Shown here: positions 26,525-34,371 of the stretch, piece by piece
Layout of the letters: each line of letters starts with the position of its first letter
Numbering within the stretch: position 1 is the first letter of the stretch
DNA from: Bacillota bacterium
GTDB taxonomy: Bacteria; Bacillota; Clostridia; Lachnospirales; Lachnospiraceae
Direction of reading: 5' to 3'
Assembly (NCBI GenBank): GCA_023415475.1
Contig: JAEZKL010000020.1
Location: forward strand, 1-51,103
Length of the DNA stretch: 51,103 nt
Made by a program: the position numbers and the translations under genes
The notes under the pieces: generated by a model
Database searches by the model: none
What the model was told of the DNA's origin: nothing
Seen by the model: only the letters and a program-made list of their open reading frames with translations

Positions 26525-26574
26525 TGATCATTCCTCCTTCTTAAATAGAGATACCGTTAGAGGTAACTCCCTAA

Positions 26575-26613
26575 TTCATGACAAGTGAATTGGTTTACCA
26601 ATTCATCTTGTTT
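26575..26613 (-). repeat. 39-bp dispersed repeat, copy 2
   Basis: On the minus strand this matches 905-943 at 35 of 39 positions by eye. This copy contains an additional perfect hairpin, GAATTGGT / ACCAATTC. It lies in the purE leader. Confidence 0.75.
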
Positions 26614-26628
26614 TAATTACTTCTCTAT

Positions 26629-26666
26629 AAAAAAACCGATACCTTAGAATCCTCCCAAGATATCGG
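26629..26666 (-). terminator. Intrinsic terminator (minus strand)
   Basis: On the minus strand CCGATATC pairs with GGTATCGG and is followed by seven T. It ends the DUF2294 transcript, or attenuates read-through into purE. Confidence 0.8.
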
Positions 26667-26746
26667 CTTACTTACAACTTAACCTCACAGGAAAGCTACG
26701 CTACCTGTTATATTACTTTACATAAATTAATTTGTATCGTCATCCG

Positions 26747-27112
26747 TTAGTTTTTAGTTATTATTTCTTCAATATTCTTGTCTATGGTTATTACGATTAT
26801 TTTCTCACCGGTCTTTGTACTGATGTCGGAATGGGTGCTGACGATGGCTACATTAATTATATCAGTAATCAATGTTTCCAGATATCCTCTCCCTCCTTCA
26901 AATAGGGTGGAACGAACCTTTTTAAATAATTCTATTCCCTGCGGATTATCGGTAAGCTTCTGTTCAGATGGGCTTAATACTCCGGACAAACGTATGATAA
27001 TCATATCATTAATTATGTAGGTTCTGATTAGCTTTGGTCCTCTACCCATATATTCCAGCTCAAACTTGCTGACTGCTTCAGAAATCTTTGCTTCTAATTG
27101 ACCCTTGGTCAT
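26747..27112 (-). CDS. DUF2294 family protein
   Basis: A 121-residue protein recognised as DUF2294 from TKGQLEAKISEAVSKFELEYMGRGP, the IRLSGVLSPSEQ block and the C-terminal STHSDISTKTGEKIIVITID. It is soluble, with no signal. Members occur widely in Firmicutes, often alone, and their role is not established. The longest reading begins at a GTG at 27121, but AGAGGTG there is the ribosome binding site for the ATG at 27112. It is transcribed on its own, with a terminator downstream. Confidence 0.85.
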   Translation of the reverse strand: MTKGQLEAKISEAVSKFELEYMGRGPKLIRTYIINDMIIIRLSGVLSPSEQKLTDNPQGIELFKKVRSTLFEGGRGYLETLITDIINVAIVSTHSDISTKTGEKIIVITIDKNIEEIITKN

Positions 27113-27412
27113 AGATATCACCTCTAAGTGAATTTAATATACCGTATTTACAAAACAATGTCAACATAAATAACTTAATATTTCATGAAAATGTATTAAT
27201 ATACAGAATAATGCATAAGCATTATTTGTGAAGGTTAGCTATATTTATTACGATAATTTCGAAATAGTATATTTGCTTAACAGCTGACTACTTATTGATT
27301 TTTAAACAGGATTAAATCAATGGAAATATAACCTTGCTTACTCTGCTTTTTTTGAGAAAAAGTATGTATTATATATATTTATACAAATTATGTAATGTTT
27401 TGTAAATTCAAC

Positions 27413-27442
27413 TTGACAAATATAATTGTCCGTTGTTATAAT
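27413..27442 (+). promoter_or_regulatory. trp operon promoter
   Basis: A consensus TTGACA (27413-27418), an 18-bp spacer, and TATAAT (27437-27442) with upstream TG. It stands directly before the T-box leader. Confidence 0.9.
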
Positions 27443-27448
27443 TCGCTT

Positions 27449-27736
27449 AAATAGCATACCAACGTAAACCGTTGAGCAAGAGAAGTAAGTTTTATTGATT
27501 GTATACAGAGAGCCGCTAATGGTGGGAATGCGGTTACAAAGGTAATTCTGAATGGACTTGTGAGGGAAGCCCGAAATCTTTGAGAGTAGGCGCTTACGGG
27601 AACCCTGTCCGTTATCAGTAGGGTGCATATGATAGTATGCAGAATGAGAGGATGTATTTAAATACATCAAACCGGGTGGTACCGCAGAAGCTTAAGCTTT
27701 TGTCCCTGTAATATACAGGGATAAGAGCTTTTTTTA
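27449..27736 (+). promoter_or_regulatory. T-box riboswitch (tRNA-Trp) controlling the trp operon
   Basis: A leader of about 290 nt that senses uncharged tRNA. The T-box core GGGTGGTACCGC is at 27674-27685 and forms the antiterminator. It is followed by a terminator hairpin (AAGCTTTTGTCCCTGTA pairing into TACAGGGATAAGAGCTT, then T7) at about 27693-27736. In the Stem I 3' side, GAATGGAC places a UGG tryptophan specifier at 27553-27555. The downstream genes trpE-A agree with tryptophan. High uncharged tRNA-Trp should allow read-through into trpE. Confidence 0.92.
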
Positions 27737-27810
27737 TACCCATTTCCAGAATAAAAAGAAAGGATATACAGTCATCAGTGAAAGAATGGCTGTAAATGAA
27801 GGTGATCGCA

Positions 27811-29217
27811 ATGATTAAACCCAGCTGTAATGAAATTGAGGCATTAGCAAAAGAGTATAATATTATCCCGATTTGTAAGGAAATCTATGCAGACATAATC
27901 ACTCCAATTACCTTACTACGCAAGATATCACAGATAAGTGATCGATATTATCTGCTGGAAAGCATTGAAGGAGGAGAAAAATGGGGACGATATTCCTTCC
28001 TCGGTCTAAATCCAATCGTCCAGGTGACCTGTAAGAACAAAATCGTCACGATAGAAGACGGAGACTTAAGACAGATTGCAGCAGAGAAGCCTTTTGATGT
28101 ATTAAGAGCTTTATTGGAGCAGTATAAGGCACCAAAGCTATCCGGAATGCCTCCCTTTACAGGAGGTTTGGTTGGATACTTCGGTTACGAGATGATCGCC
28201 TATACTGAACCGGTTCTTAAGTTGAAAAGCAGTGAATTTAATGATTTTGATCTGATGCTCTTTGATAAGGTAATTGCATATGATCACTTAAAACAGAAGA
28301 TAAGTATTGTGGTCAACATGAGAACGGATCATGTAATGGAGAATTACGGGAAGGCAATCACAGAGCTTGAGTTATTAACACGATTTATTATGGAACAGAT
28401 GCCCTCTATACAGGTGACTACTACCTCAAAACCAAGCTTCACCTGTAATGTAACCAAGGAGGAATATTGCAGGCTTGTGGAGAAAACGAAGGAATATATC
28501 GTGAACGGAGATATCTTCCAGGCAGTCATATCCAGACGCTTTGAGGCTGAATATAAGGATAGCTTATTGAATGCTTATCGTGTACTTAGAACGACGAATC
28601 CTTCTCCTTATATGGTTTATATACAGAACAAGGAGGTACAGCTGATCTCAACCTCGCCGGAGACGCTGGTGAGGCTCAAGGACGGAAAGCTTTCTACCTT
28701 CCCGATTGCAGGCTCAAGACCCAGAGGAGAGAGCCCAGCGGAGGATGATGCCTTAGAAGCAGAATTGTTGACAGATGAAAAGGAGCTTTCCGAGCATAAT
28801 ATGCTGGTGGATCTTGCAAGAAATGACCTTGGCAGAATATCAAAATATGGAAGTGTTAAGGTGATTGACTACAAGCGAGTACAGAAGTACTCAAGAATTA
28901 TGCATATCACTTCAGAGGTGGAAGGTAGTATAAAAGAAGAGATGGATGCACTTGATGCCATTCAGGCTATTCTTCCGGCAGGAACCTTATCCGGTGCGCC
29001 AAAGATTAGGGCGTGTGAGATTATCGAGGAGCTTGAGAAGGCACCAAGGGGAATTTATGGAGGAGCAATCGGATATATCGACTTCACAGGGAATATGGAC
29101 ACTTGTATTGCAATCCGGATGGCGGTGAAAAAGAATGATAAGGTATACATTCAGGCAGGGGGAGGAATCGTAGCCGACAGTGTCCCGGAGAAGGAATATG
29201 AGGAATCAGCCAATTAG
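27811..29217 (+). CDS. trpE: Anthranilate synthase component I, ending at an in-frame TAG
   Basis: A 468-residue TrpE, which makes anthranilate from chorismate with TrpG-supplied ammonia. It has the YLLESIEGGEKWGRYSFLG feedback-binding segment near the N-terminus, SPETLVRLKDGKLSTFPIAGSRPRG, DLARNDLGRIS, LPAGTLSGAPKIRA and AGGGIVADSVPEKEYEE. The frame stops at TAG (29215-29217). Beyond it the same frame continues with AKAVMEAIQNSFEVNG to a second TAG at 29266-29268, which looks like the normal family C-terminus (usually ...NKAKAV...). A single change at a Lys codon (AAG to TAG), or a sequencing error, would explain it. The start is ATG at 27811 after AAGGTGAT, not the ATG at 27796, which overlaps that ribosome binding site. 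Confidence 0.9.
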   Translation: MIKPSCNEIEALAKEYNIIPICKEIYADIITPITLLRKISQISDRYYLLESIEGGEKWGRYSFLGLNPIVQVTCKNKIVTIEDGDLRQIAAEKPFDVLRALLEQYKAPKLSGMPPFTGGLVGYFGYEMIAYTEPVLKLKSSEFNDFDLMLFDKVIAYDHLKQKISIVVNMRTDHVMENYGKAITELELLTRFIMEQMPSIQVTTTSKPSFTCNVTKEEYCRLVEKTKEYIVNGDIFQAVISRRFEAEYKDSLLNAYRVLRTTNPSPYMVYIQNKEVQLISTSPETLVRLKDGKLSTFPIAGSRPRGESPAEDDALEAELLTDEKELSEHNMLVDLARNDLGRISKYGSVKVIDYKRVQKYSRIMHITSEVEGSIKEEMDALDAIQAILPAGTLSGAPKIRACEIIEELEKAPRGIYGGAIGYIDFTGNMDTCIAIRMAVKKNDKVYIQAGGGIVADSVPEKEYEESAN

Positions 29218-29312
29218 GCAAAAGCGGTGATGGAGGCAATACAAAATTCATTCGAAGTAAACGGATAGACAGTTAGTGCCTGAGAAGTATGAACAAGAAA
29301 TGGAGGATTAAT

Positions 29313-29894
29313 ATGATTTTATTAATTGATAATTATGACAGCTTTACCTATAATCTGGTGCAGCTTGCAGGAAGCATCGGAGCTGATATGAGGGTAATAC
29401 GTAATGATGAGCTGACCGTAGAGCAGATAAGAGGGCTTGGTGCATCCCATATCATATTGTCACCGGGACCTGGGTACCCAAAGGATGCGGGAGTATGCGA
29501 AGAGCTTGTCGCTGAACTGAAGGGGGAGGTACCGATTCTCGGGGTATGTCTGGGTCATCAGGCAATCTGTGAAGTATTTGGCGCCGAGATTACCTTGGCA
29601 AAACGGTTAATGCATGGGAGACAGAGCAGCATCCATATCGCCAACGGTGCGCGCGTGTTTCAGGGATTACCGCCTATTATACAGGCGGCAAGGTACCATT
29701 CGTTGATTGCCAGAAAGGATACATTACCTGATGATTTGCTGGTAATTGCGGAGGATGATGACGGCGAGGTAATGGCAATTAAGCATCGAAATTATGAAAT
29801 CTATGGCTTGCAATTCCATCCGGAATCCATCCTCACCCCTCAGGGAGAAGGTATTATGAGAAATTTTATGAAGCTTGGAGGTGAAGCAGTATGA
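29313..29894 (+). CDS. trpG: Anthranilate synthase glutamine amidotransferase
   Basis: A 193-residue class I glutamine amidotransferase that supplies ammonia to TrpE. It begins ILLIDNYDSFTYNLVQ, has the nucleophile Cys in GVCLGHQAI, and the His/Glu pair in LQFHPESILTPQG. There is no fusion to TrpD. The start is ATG at 29313 after TGGAGGATTAAT; the longer reading from 29289 contains that ribosome binding site. It overlaps trpD by 4 bp (ATGA), indicating translational coupling. It may also serve para-aminobenzoate synthesis as PabA, as in other Firmicutes. Confidence 0.93.
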   Translation: MILLIDNYDSFTYNLVQLAGSIGADMRVIRNDELTVEQIRGLGASHIILSPGPGYPKDAGVCEELVAELKGEVPILGVCLGHQAICEVFGAEITLAKRLMHGRQSSIHIANGARVFQGLPPIIQAARYHSLIARKDTLPDDLLVIAEDDDGEVMAIKHRNYEIYGLQFHPESILTPQGEGIMRNFMKLGGEAV

Positions 29895-30898
29895 TACAGC
29901 AAGCAATTTATAAGGCTTTGAATAGAGAGAATTTAACACTGGAGGAGACAAAGGCCGTCATGGATGAGATTATGAGCGGCAATGCGACCAATGCTCAGAT
30001 TGCAGGCTTTGTTACAGCAATACGTATGAAGGGTGAAACAATCGAAGAGATTACGGCCTGTGCCATGATCATGAGGAAGTATGGACTGAAGCTATCGCAT
30101 AAGGGTGACGTTCTGGATATTGTCGGAACCGGAGGAGATGAAGCTTTTACCTTCAATATCTCTACCATTTCGGCACTGATTATCTCGGCAGCCGGAATAC
30201 CGGTTGCAAAGCATGGCAATCGCAGCGTATCCAGTAAGTGCGGAAGTGCAGATGTTTTAGAGGCTTTGGGGGTAAAGATTGATATCCCGGTAGAAAAAAG
30301 TGAAGAGATATTGAGAGAGATTGGGATCTGCTTCTTATTCGCACCACTTTATCATTCTTCGATGAAATATGCAGCGCCGGTCAGACGGGAGCTGGGAGTA
30401 CGTACGATCTTCAATATCCTTGGTCCTCTTTCCAGTCCTGCCAATGCCAATCTGCAACTGCTGGGTGTCTATGATGAGAATTTGGTAGAGCCAATGGCCA
30501 GAGTTTTGGCGAATCTGGGAGTGAAGAGAGCCATGGTGGTACATGGGCATGATGGTCTGGATGAGGTTTCTTTGAGTGCGAAAACCACCGTATGCGAGGT
30601 GAACAACGGACAGGTGAACAGCTTCTTCTTAGATCCTCATCAGTTTGGCTTCGAATATTGCAAAGCGGAGGATCTGGTTGGTGGTGACCCGGCTCAGAAT
30701 GCGGAAATAGCTACGAGAATCTTATCAGGGGAACGGGGACCGAAACGGGATATTGTATTACTGAATTCAGCAATCTGCCTCTATATGTCTTATAACAATC
30801 TGACGCTTCGTGAATGCGTAAAGCTTGCTGCCAGGACCATTGACAGTGGTAAAGCAATGGAGCAGTTGAAGAATTTTATACGATTATCCAATGCCTGA
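29891..30898 (+). CDS. trpD: Anthranilate phosphoribosyltransferase
   Basis: A 335-residue canonical TrpD, which transfers phosphoribose from PRPP to anthranilate. All family motifs are present: GTGGDEAFTFNIST (PRPP binding), AKHGNRSVSSKCGSADVLEALG (His and Asn of the anthranilate site), PVRRELGVRTIFNILGPL (Arg of the anthranilate site) and DGLDEVS (metal). The start overlaps the trpG stop, and GGAGGTG lies upstream. A second diverged member of the family ends the same operon. Confidence 0.95.
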   Translation: MIQQAIYKALNRENLTLEETKAVMDEIMSGNATNAQIAGFVTAIRMKGETIEEITACAMIMRKYGLKLSHKGDVLDIVGTGGDEAFTFNISTISALIISAAGIPVAKHGNRSVSSKCGSADVLEALGVKIDIPVEKSEEILREIGICFLFAPLYHSSMKYAAPVRRELGVRTIFNILGPLSSPANANLQLLGVYDENLVEPMARVLANLGVKRAMVVHGHDGLDEVSLSAKTTVCEVNNGQVNSFFLDPHQFGFEYCKAEDLVGGDPAQNAEIATRILSGERGPKRDIVLLNSAICLYMSYNNLTLRECVKLAARTIDSGKAMEQLKNFIRLSNA

Positions 30899-30931
30899 CA
30901 GTAAGGCGACCGGATAGAAAGGGTAATTATT

Positions 30932-31753
30932 ATGATATTAGATACCATAGCAAAAGCTACTAGAATACGGGTGGAAAAAGCCAAGGAGCAGCTTCCTCTA
31001 AAGGAGCTGAAGGCGAAGATATACGGAGGTGAAGACGTGAAGAGCTTTCATGACAGAAATCCTTTCGCCTTCGAACGAGCCTTAAAAAGGAATAACAGTC
31101 TGATGATGGAAGGCAAACCAATCTCCGTTATCTGTGAGGTTAAGAAGGCATCTCCGTCCAAGGGAGTGATTGCAGAAAATTTCCCATATCTCACCATAGC
31201 GAAGGAGTATATGGAGGCAGGAGCGGATGCCATCTCTGTATTAACAGAACCGGAATTCTTTCAAGGGGAGGACCGGTACTTAAGTGAGATCAGCAAAGAG
31301 GTAACGATTCCGGTACTTCGAAAGGATTTTACCATTGACGAATACCAGATCTATGAGGCCAAGTTAATCGGGGCGGATGCAGTGCTGTTAATATGCTCCT
31401 TACTCGACACCCGGACGATACAGAGATATCTTGAGCTATGTGATGAGCTGGGTTTATCTGCGCTGGTGGAAGCGCACTCTGAGCTGGAGATATTATCTGC
31501 TATCCAAGCCGGAGCAAGAGTGATCGGAGTGAATAACCGTAATCTGAATACCTTTGAGGTTGATATAACCAATAGCCTGCACCTCCGAAAATTCGTCCCG
31601 GAGGATATCATTTTTGTTGCGGAAAGCGGTATTCGTAGTGCTATGGATATTACTATGTTATGCGATGCCGGGGTCGATGCCGTTCTGATTGGTGAGACGC
31701 TGATGCGGAGCAACAATAAGAAAGATGAACTGGAAAAGCTTATCGGTCGATAA
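30932..31753 (+). CDS. trpC: Indole-3-glycerol phosphate synthase
   Basis: A 273-residue TIM-barrel TrpC, not fused to TrpF. Motifs include CEVKKASPSKGVI (catalytic Lys), DAISVLTEPEFFQG, VLRKDFTIDEYQI (catalytic Lys), EAHSELE, GVNNRNLNTFEVD and AESGIRS. The start lies 33 bp after trpD, with AAAGGG upstream. Length is normal for the family (about 260). Confidence 0.95.
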   Translation: MILDTIAKATRIRVEKAKEQLPLKELKAKIYGGEDVKSFHDRNPFAFERALKRNNSLMMEGKPISVICEVKKASPSKGVIAENFPYLTIAKEYMEAGADAISVLTEPEFFQGEDRYLSEISKEVTIPVLRKDFTIDEYQIYEAKLIGADAVLLICSLLDTRTIQRYLELCDELGLSALVEAHSELEILSAIQAGARVIGVNNRNLNTFEVDITNSLHLRKFVPEDIIFVAESGIRSAMDITMLCDAGVDAVLIGETLMRSNNKKDELEKLIGR

Positions 31754-31773
31754 TATGGATGGGAGGAAGCAGG

Positions 31774-32409
31774 ATGACAAAGATAAAGATTTGTGGCTTG
31801 TCAAGGAAAGCGGATATCTTAGCAGTGAATGAGGCGCTCCCGGATTATATCGGATTTGTTTTTGCCCAAAGCAGAAGGCGGGTAAGTGATGAGAAGGCCT
31901 TGGAGCTAAAAGAACTACTTCGGCCGGAGATATTATCCGTAGGTGTTTTCGTAAATGAGGAACCTGATCGGATCAGGCGCTTATGTGATAGAGGTATTGT
32001 TGATATTGTTCAGCTCCACGGGGATGAAACCCCGTCCTATATTCATCAGCTTAGAGAATTTATTTCCAATCCTATAATAAAGGCTTTACGGGTATCGGGA
32101 AGAGATGTACCGGAAGCTGCTGTAATTCCATGTGACTATCTGCTCTTAGATACCTATCATAAGAAGCTGTACGGGGGTTCCGGAGTAAGCTTTGACTGGA
32201 CAGTTATTCCGAAGCTAGATAAGCCATATTTTCTCGCAGGAGGCATTGGAAGCGATAATGTTTTAGAAGCAATCAACCGGCTGAAGCCCTTCTGTGTGGA
32301 TGTCAGCAGTGCGGTTGAGACCGATGGCTACAAGGATGCAGTTAAAATAAATGATATTGTTAAGAAGGTAAGAGCTGCATCACTGATGCAGCCAGGGAGG
32401 ATAATATGA
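31774..32409 (+). CDS. trpF: Phosphoribosylanthranilate isomerase
   Basis: A 211-residue TIM-barrel TrpF. It has KICGLS (general base Cys), YIGFVFAQSRRRVS, VQLHGDE, LLLDTYHKKLYGGSGVSFDW (general acid Asp) and FLAGGIGSDNV. The start is ATG at 31774 after GGGAGGAAGC; the longer reading from 31759 contains that ribosome binding site. The final ATGA overlaps the trpB start by 4 bp. Confidence 0.95.
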   Translation: MTKIKICGLSRKADILAVNEALPDYIGFVFAQSRRRVSDEKALELKELLRPEILSVGVFVNEEPDRIRRLCDRGIVDIVQLHGDETPSYIHQLREFISNPIIKALRVSGRDVPEAAVIPCDYLLLDTYHKKLYGGSGVSFDWTVIPKLDKPYFLAGGIGSDNVLEAINRLKPFCVDVSSAVETDGYKDAVKINDIVKKVRAASLMQPGRII

Positions 32410-33590
32410 ATAATACAAGATTTGGAGTTTACGGCGGAAGCTATATACCCGAGACGTTAATGAATGCTGTAATCGAACTTGAGGAGGCTTATAACCGTTA
32501 TAAGCAGGATCCGGAGTTTAATCGAGAACTGGAAGATCTTCTGAAGAATTATGCAGGAAGACCGTCCTTACTATATCATGCAAAGAAGATGAGTGAGGAT
32601 CTGGGAGGTGCTAAGATTTATCTAAAGCGGGAGGATCTCAATCATACGGGTTCCCATAAGATTAATAATGTATTGGGACAGGTGCTTCTGGCGAAGAAGA
32701 TGGGCAAGACCAGAGTGATTGCAGAGACTGGTGCCGGACAGCATGGTGTAGCAACAGCAACAGCCGCAGCACTGATGGGTCTGGAGTGTGAGATATTCAT
32801 GGGAAAAGAGGATACAGAACGTCAGGCACTGAATGTATTTCGAATGGAGCTGTTAGGTGCCAAGGTTCATGCGGTTACAAACGGTACACAGACACTAAAG
32901 GATGCGGTGAATGAGACACTTCGCGAATGGACGAAGCGGGTAGAAGACACCCATTATGTCCTTGGTTCTGTTATGGGACCCCATCCGTTTCCGATGATTG
33001 TTCGTGATTTTCAAAGCATTATCGGTAAAGAAGTGAAGGAACAGCTCAAGGAGAAGGAGGGAAAGCTCCCGGATGCAGTACTTGCCTGCGTAGGAGGTGG
33101 CAGCAATGCGATGGGTTTATTCTATGATTTCATCGAGGACAATAGTGTCCGCTTAATCGGATGTGAGGCAGCGGGTTTGGGAGTGGATACCGATAAAACG
33201 GCTGCAACGATTACAACCGGTTCGATTGGTATCTTCCATGGAATGAAGTCCTATTTCTGTCAGGATGAATATGGTCAGATTGCTCCTGTCTATTCTATTT
33301 CTGCAGGCCTTGACTATCCGGGTATCGGACCGGAGCATGCGAACCTGCATGACACGAAAAGAGCAGAATATGTCCCAATCACCGACCGGGAGGCAGTGGA
33401 TGCCTTTGAATACCTGGCACGGACGGAGGGTATCATCCCGGCCATCGAAAGTGCTCATGCCATAGCTTATGCACGAAAGCTGGCACCAACGATGGGAAAG
33501 GATCAAATTCTTGTCATTAACCTCTCCGGCAGAGGGGATAAAGATGTGGCAGCGATAGCAAGATACAGGGGGGTGCAGCTTTATGAATAG
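32406..33590 (+). CDS. trpB: Tryptophan synthase beta chain
   Basis: A 394-residue PLP enzyme that joins indole and serine. The PLP lysine lies in HTGSHKINN, with GAGQHGVA and the phosphate-binding GGGSNAMG loop. Length and motifs fit TrpB1, which partners TrpA. It overlaps trpF by 4 bp and trpA by 8 bp. Confidence 0.96.
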   Translation: MNNTRFGVYGGSYIPETLMNAVIELEEAYNRYKQDPEFNRELEDLLKNYAGRPSLLYHAKKMSEDLGGAKIYLKREDLNHTGSHKINNVLGQVLLAKKMGKTRVIAETGAGQHGVATATAAALMGLECEIFMGKEDTERQALNVFRMELLGAKVHAVTNGTQTLKDAVNETLREWTKRVEDTHYVLGSVMGPHPFPMIVRDFQSIIGKEVKEQLKEKEGKLPDAVLACVGGGSNAMGLFYDFIEDNSVRLIGCEAAGLGVDTDKTAATITTGSIGIFHGMKSYFCQDEYGQIAPVYSISAGLDYPGIGPEHANLHDTKRAEYVPITDREAVDAFEYLARTEGIIPAIESAHAIAYARKLAPTMGKDQILVINLSGRGDKDVAAIARYRGVQLYE

Positions 33591-34371
33591 AATCGATAAG
33601 GTATTTAAAAATAATAAGGCCTTTATACCTTTTGTGACCGCAGGTGATCCGACGCTTACTATCACAAAGGAATTAGTTCTTTGCATGGAGTCAGCAGGAG
33701 CTGATCTAATCGAATTAGGGATACCCTTCTCGGATCCGGTAGCGGAAGGTCCGGTGATTCAAGCCGCAGATGACAGAGCCTTAGCAAACGGGGCAACTAC
33801 CGATCAAATTTTTGCTATGGTGGAGGAGCTTCGTAAGGAGAGTAATATTCCCCTCGCCTTTATGACTTATATTAATCCGATCTATACCTATGGTGCGGAG
33901 CGATTTATGGAACAATGCAGCAAAGCACAGGTCGATGCTATTATAGTACCGGATGTACCCTATGAGGAGAAGGAAGAGCTAAAGCCTTATTGCGATCGGT
34001 ATGGTATTGCGCTTATCTCAATGATTGCACCAACCTCAATGGAACGAATCCGCATGATCGCGAAGGAGGCGGAAGGGTTCCTCTATTGTGTATCCTCCAT
34101 GGGGGTAACCGGTGTGAGAAGTGATCTGGGAACAGGCATCGCCGAGATGATCACTCAGGCTAAGGGTTGTAAGGATATTCCCTGTGCGATCGGTTTTGGG
34201 ATCTCGACTCCTGACCAGGCAAAAGCCATGGCCTCCCTCGCGGATGGAGTAATTGTAGGAAGTGCGATTGTAAAAATAGTCGAAGAATATGGGGAAGCCT
34301 GTGTGCCTTATGTGGAGGACTACGTACGTAGAATGAAGGAGGCCTGTCTTAATGCCAGTAAATGTGATTGA
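33583..34371 (+). CDS. trpA: Tryptophan synthase alpha chain
   Basis: A 262-residue TIM-barrel TrpA, which cleaves indole-3-glycerol phosphate. It has FVTAGDP, LIELGIPFSDP (catalytic Glu), VPYEEKEEL and GFGIS. The loop that is SDPLADGP in E. coli reads SDPVAEGP here, so catalytic Asp60 is replaced by Glu. I believe this also occurs in other Clostridia. The start lies inside the trpB end, with GGGGGG upstream. Its 3' end carries AAGGAGG (34336-34342), which serves the next gene. Confidence 0.94.
   Translation: MNRIDKVFKNNKAFIPFVTAGDPTLTITKELVLCMESAGADLIELGIPFSDPVAEGPVIQAADDRALANGATTDQIFAMVEELRKESNIPLAFMTYINPIYTYGAERFMEQCSKAQVDAIIVPDVPYEEKEELKPYCDRYGIALISMIAPTSMERIRMIAKEAEGFLYCVSSMGVTGVRSDLGTGIAEMITQAKGCKDIPCAIGFGISTPDQAKAMASLADGVIVGSAIVKIVEEYGEACVPYVEDYVRRMKEACLNASKCD

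Noticed and set aside
26525..26746. Possible purine or ZTP riboswitch before purE
   Set aside because: None of the conserved core sequences of those classes could be found; only a terminator and the 39-bp repeat are visible.
27338..27670. A 110-codon minus-strand frame over the trp leader
   Set aside because: It lies across the T-box RNA and its promoter, which explain the sequence; the peptide has no family resemblance.
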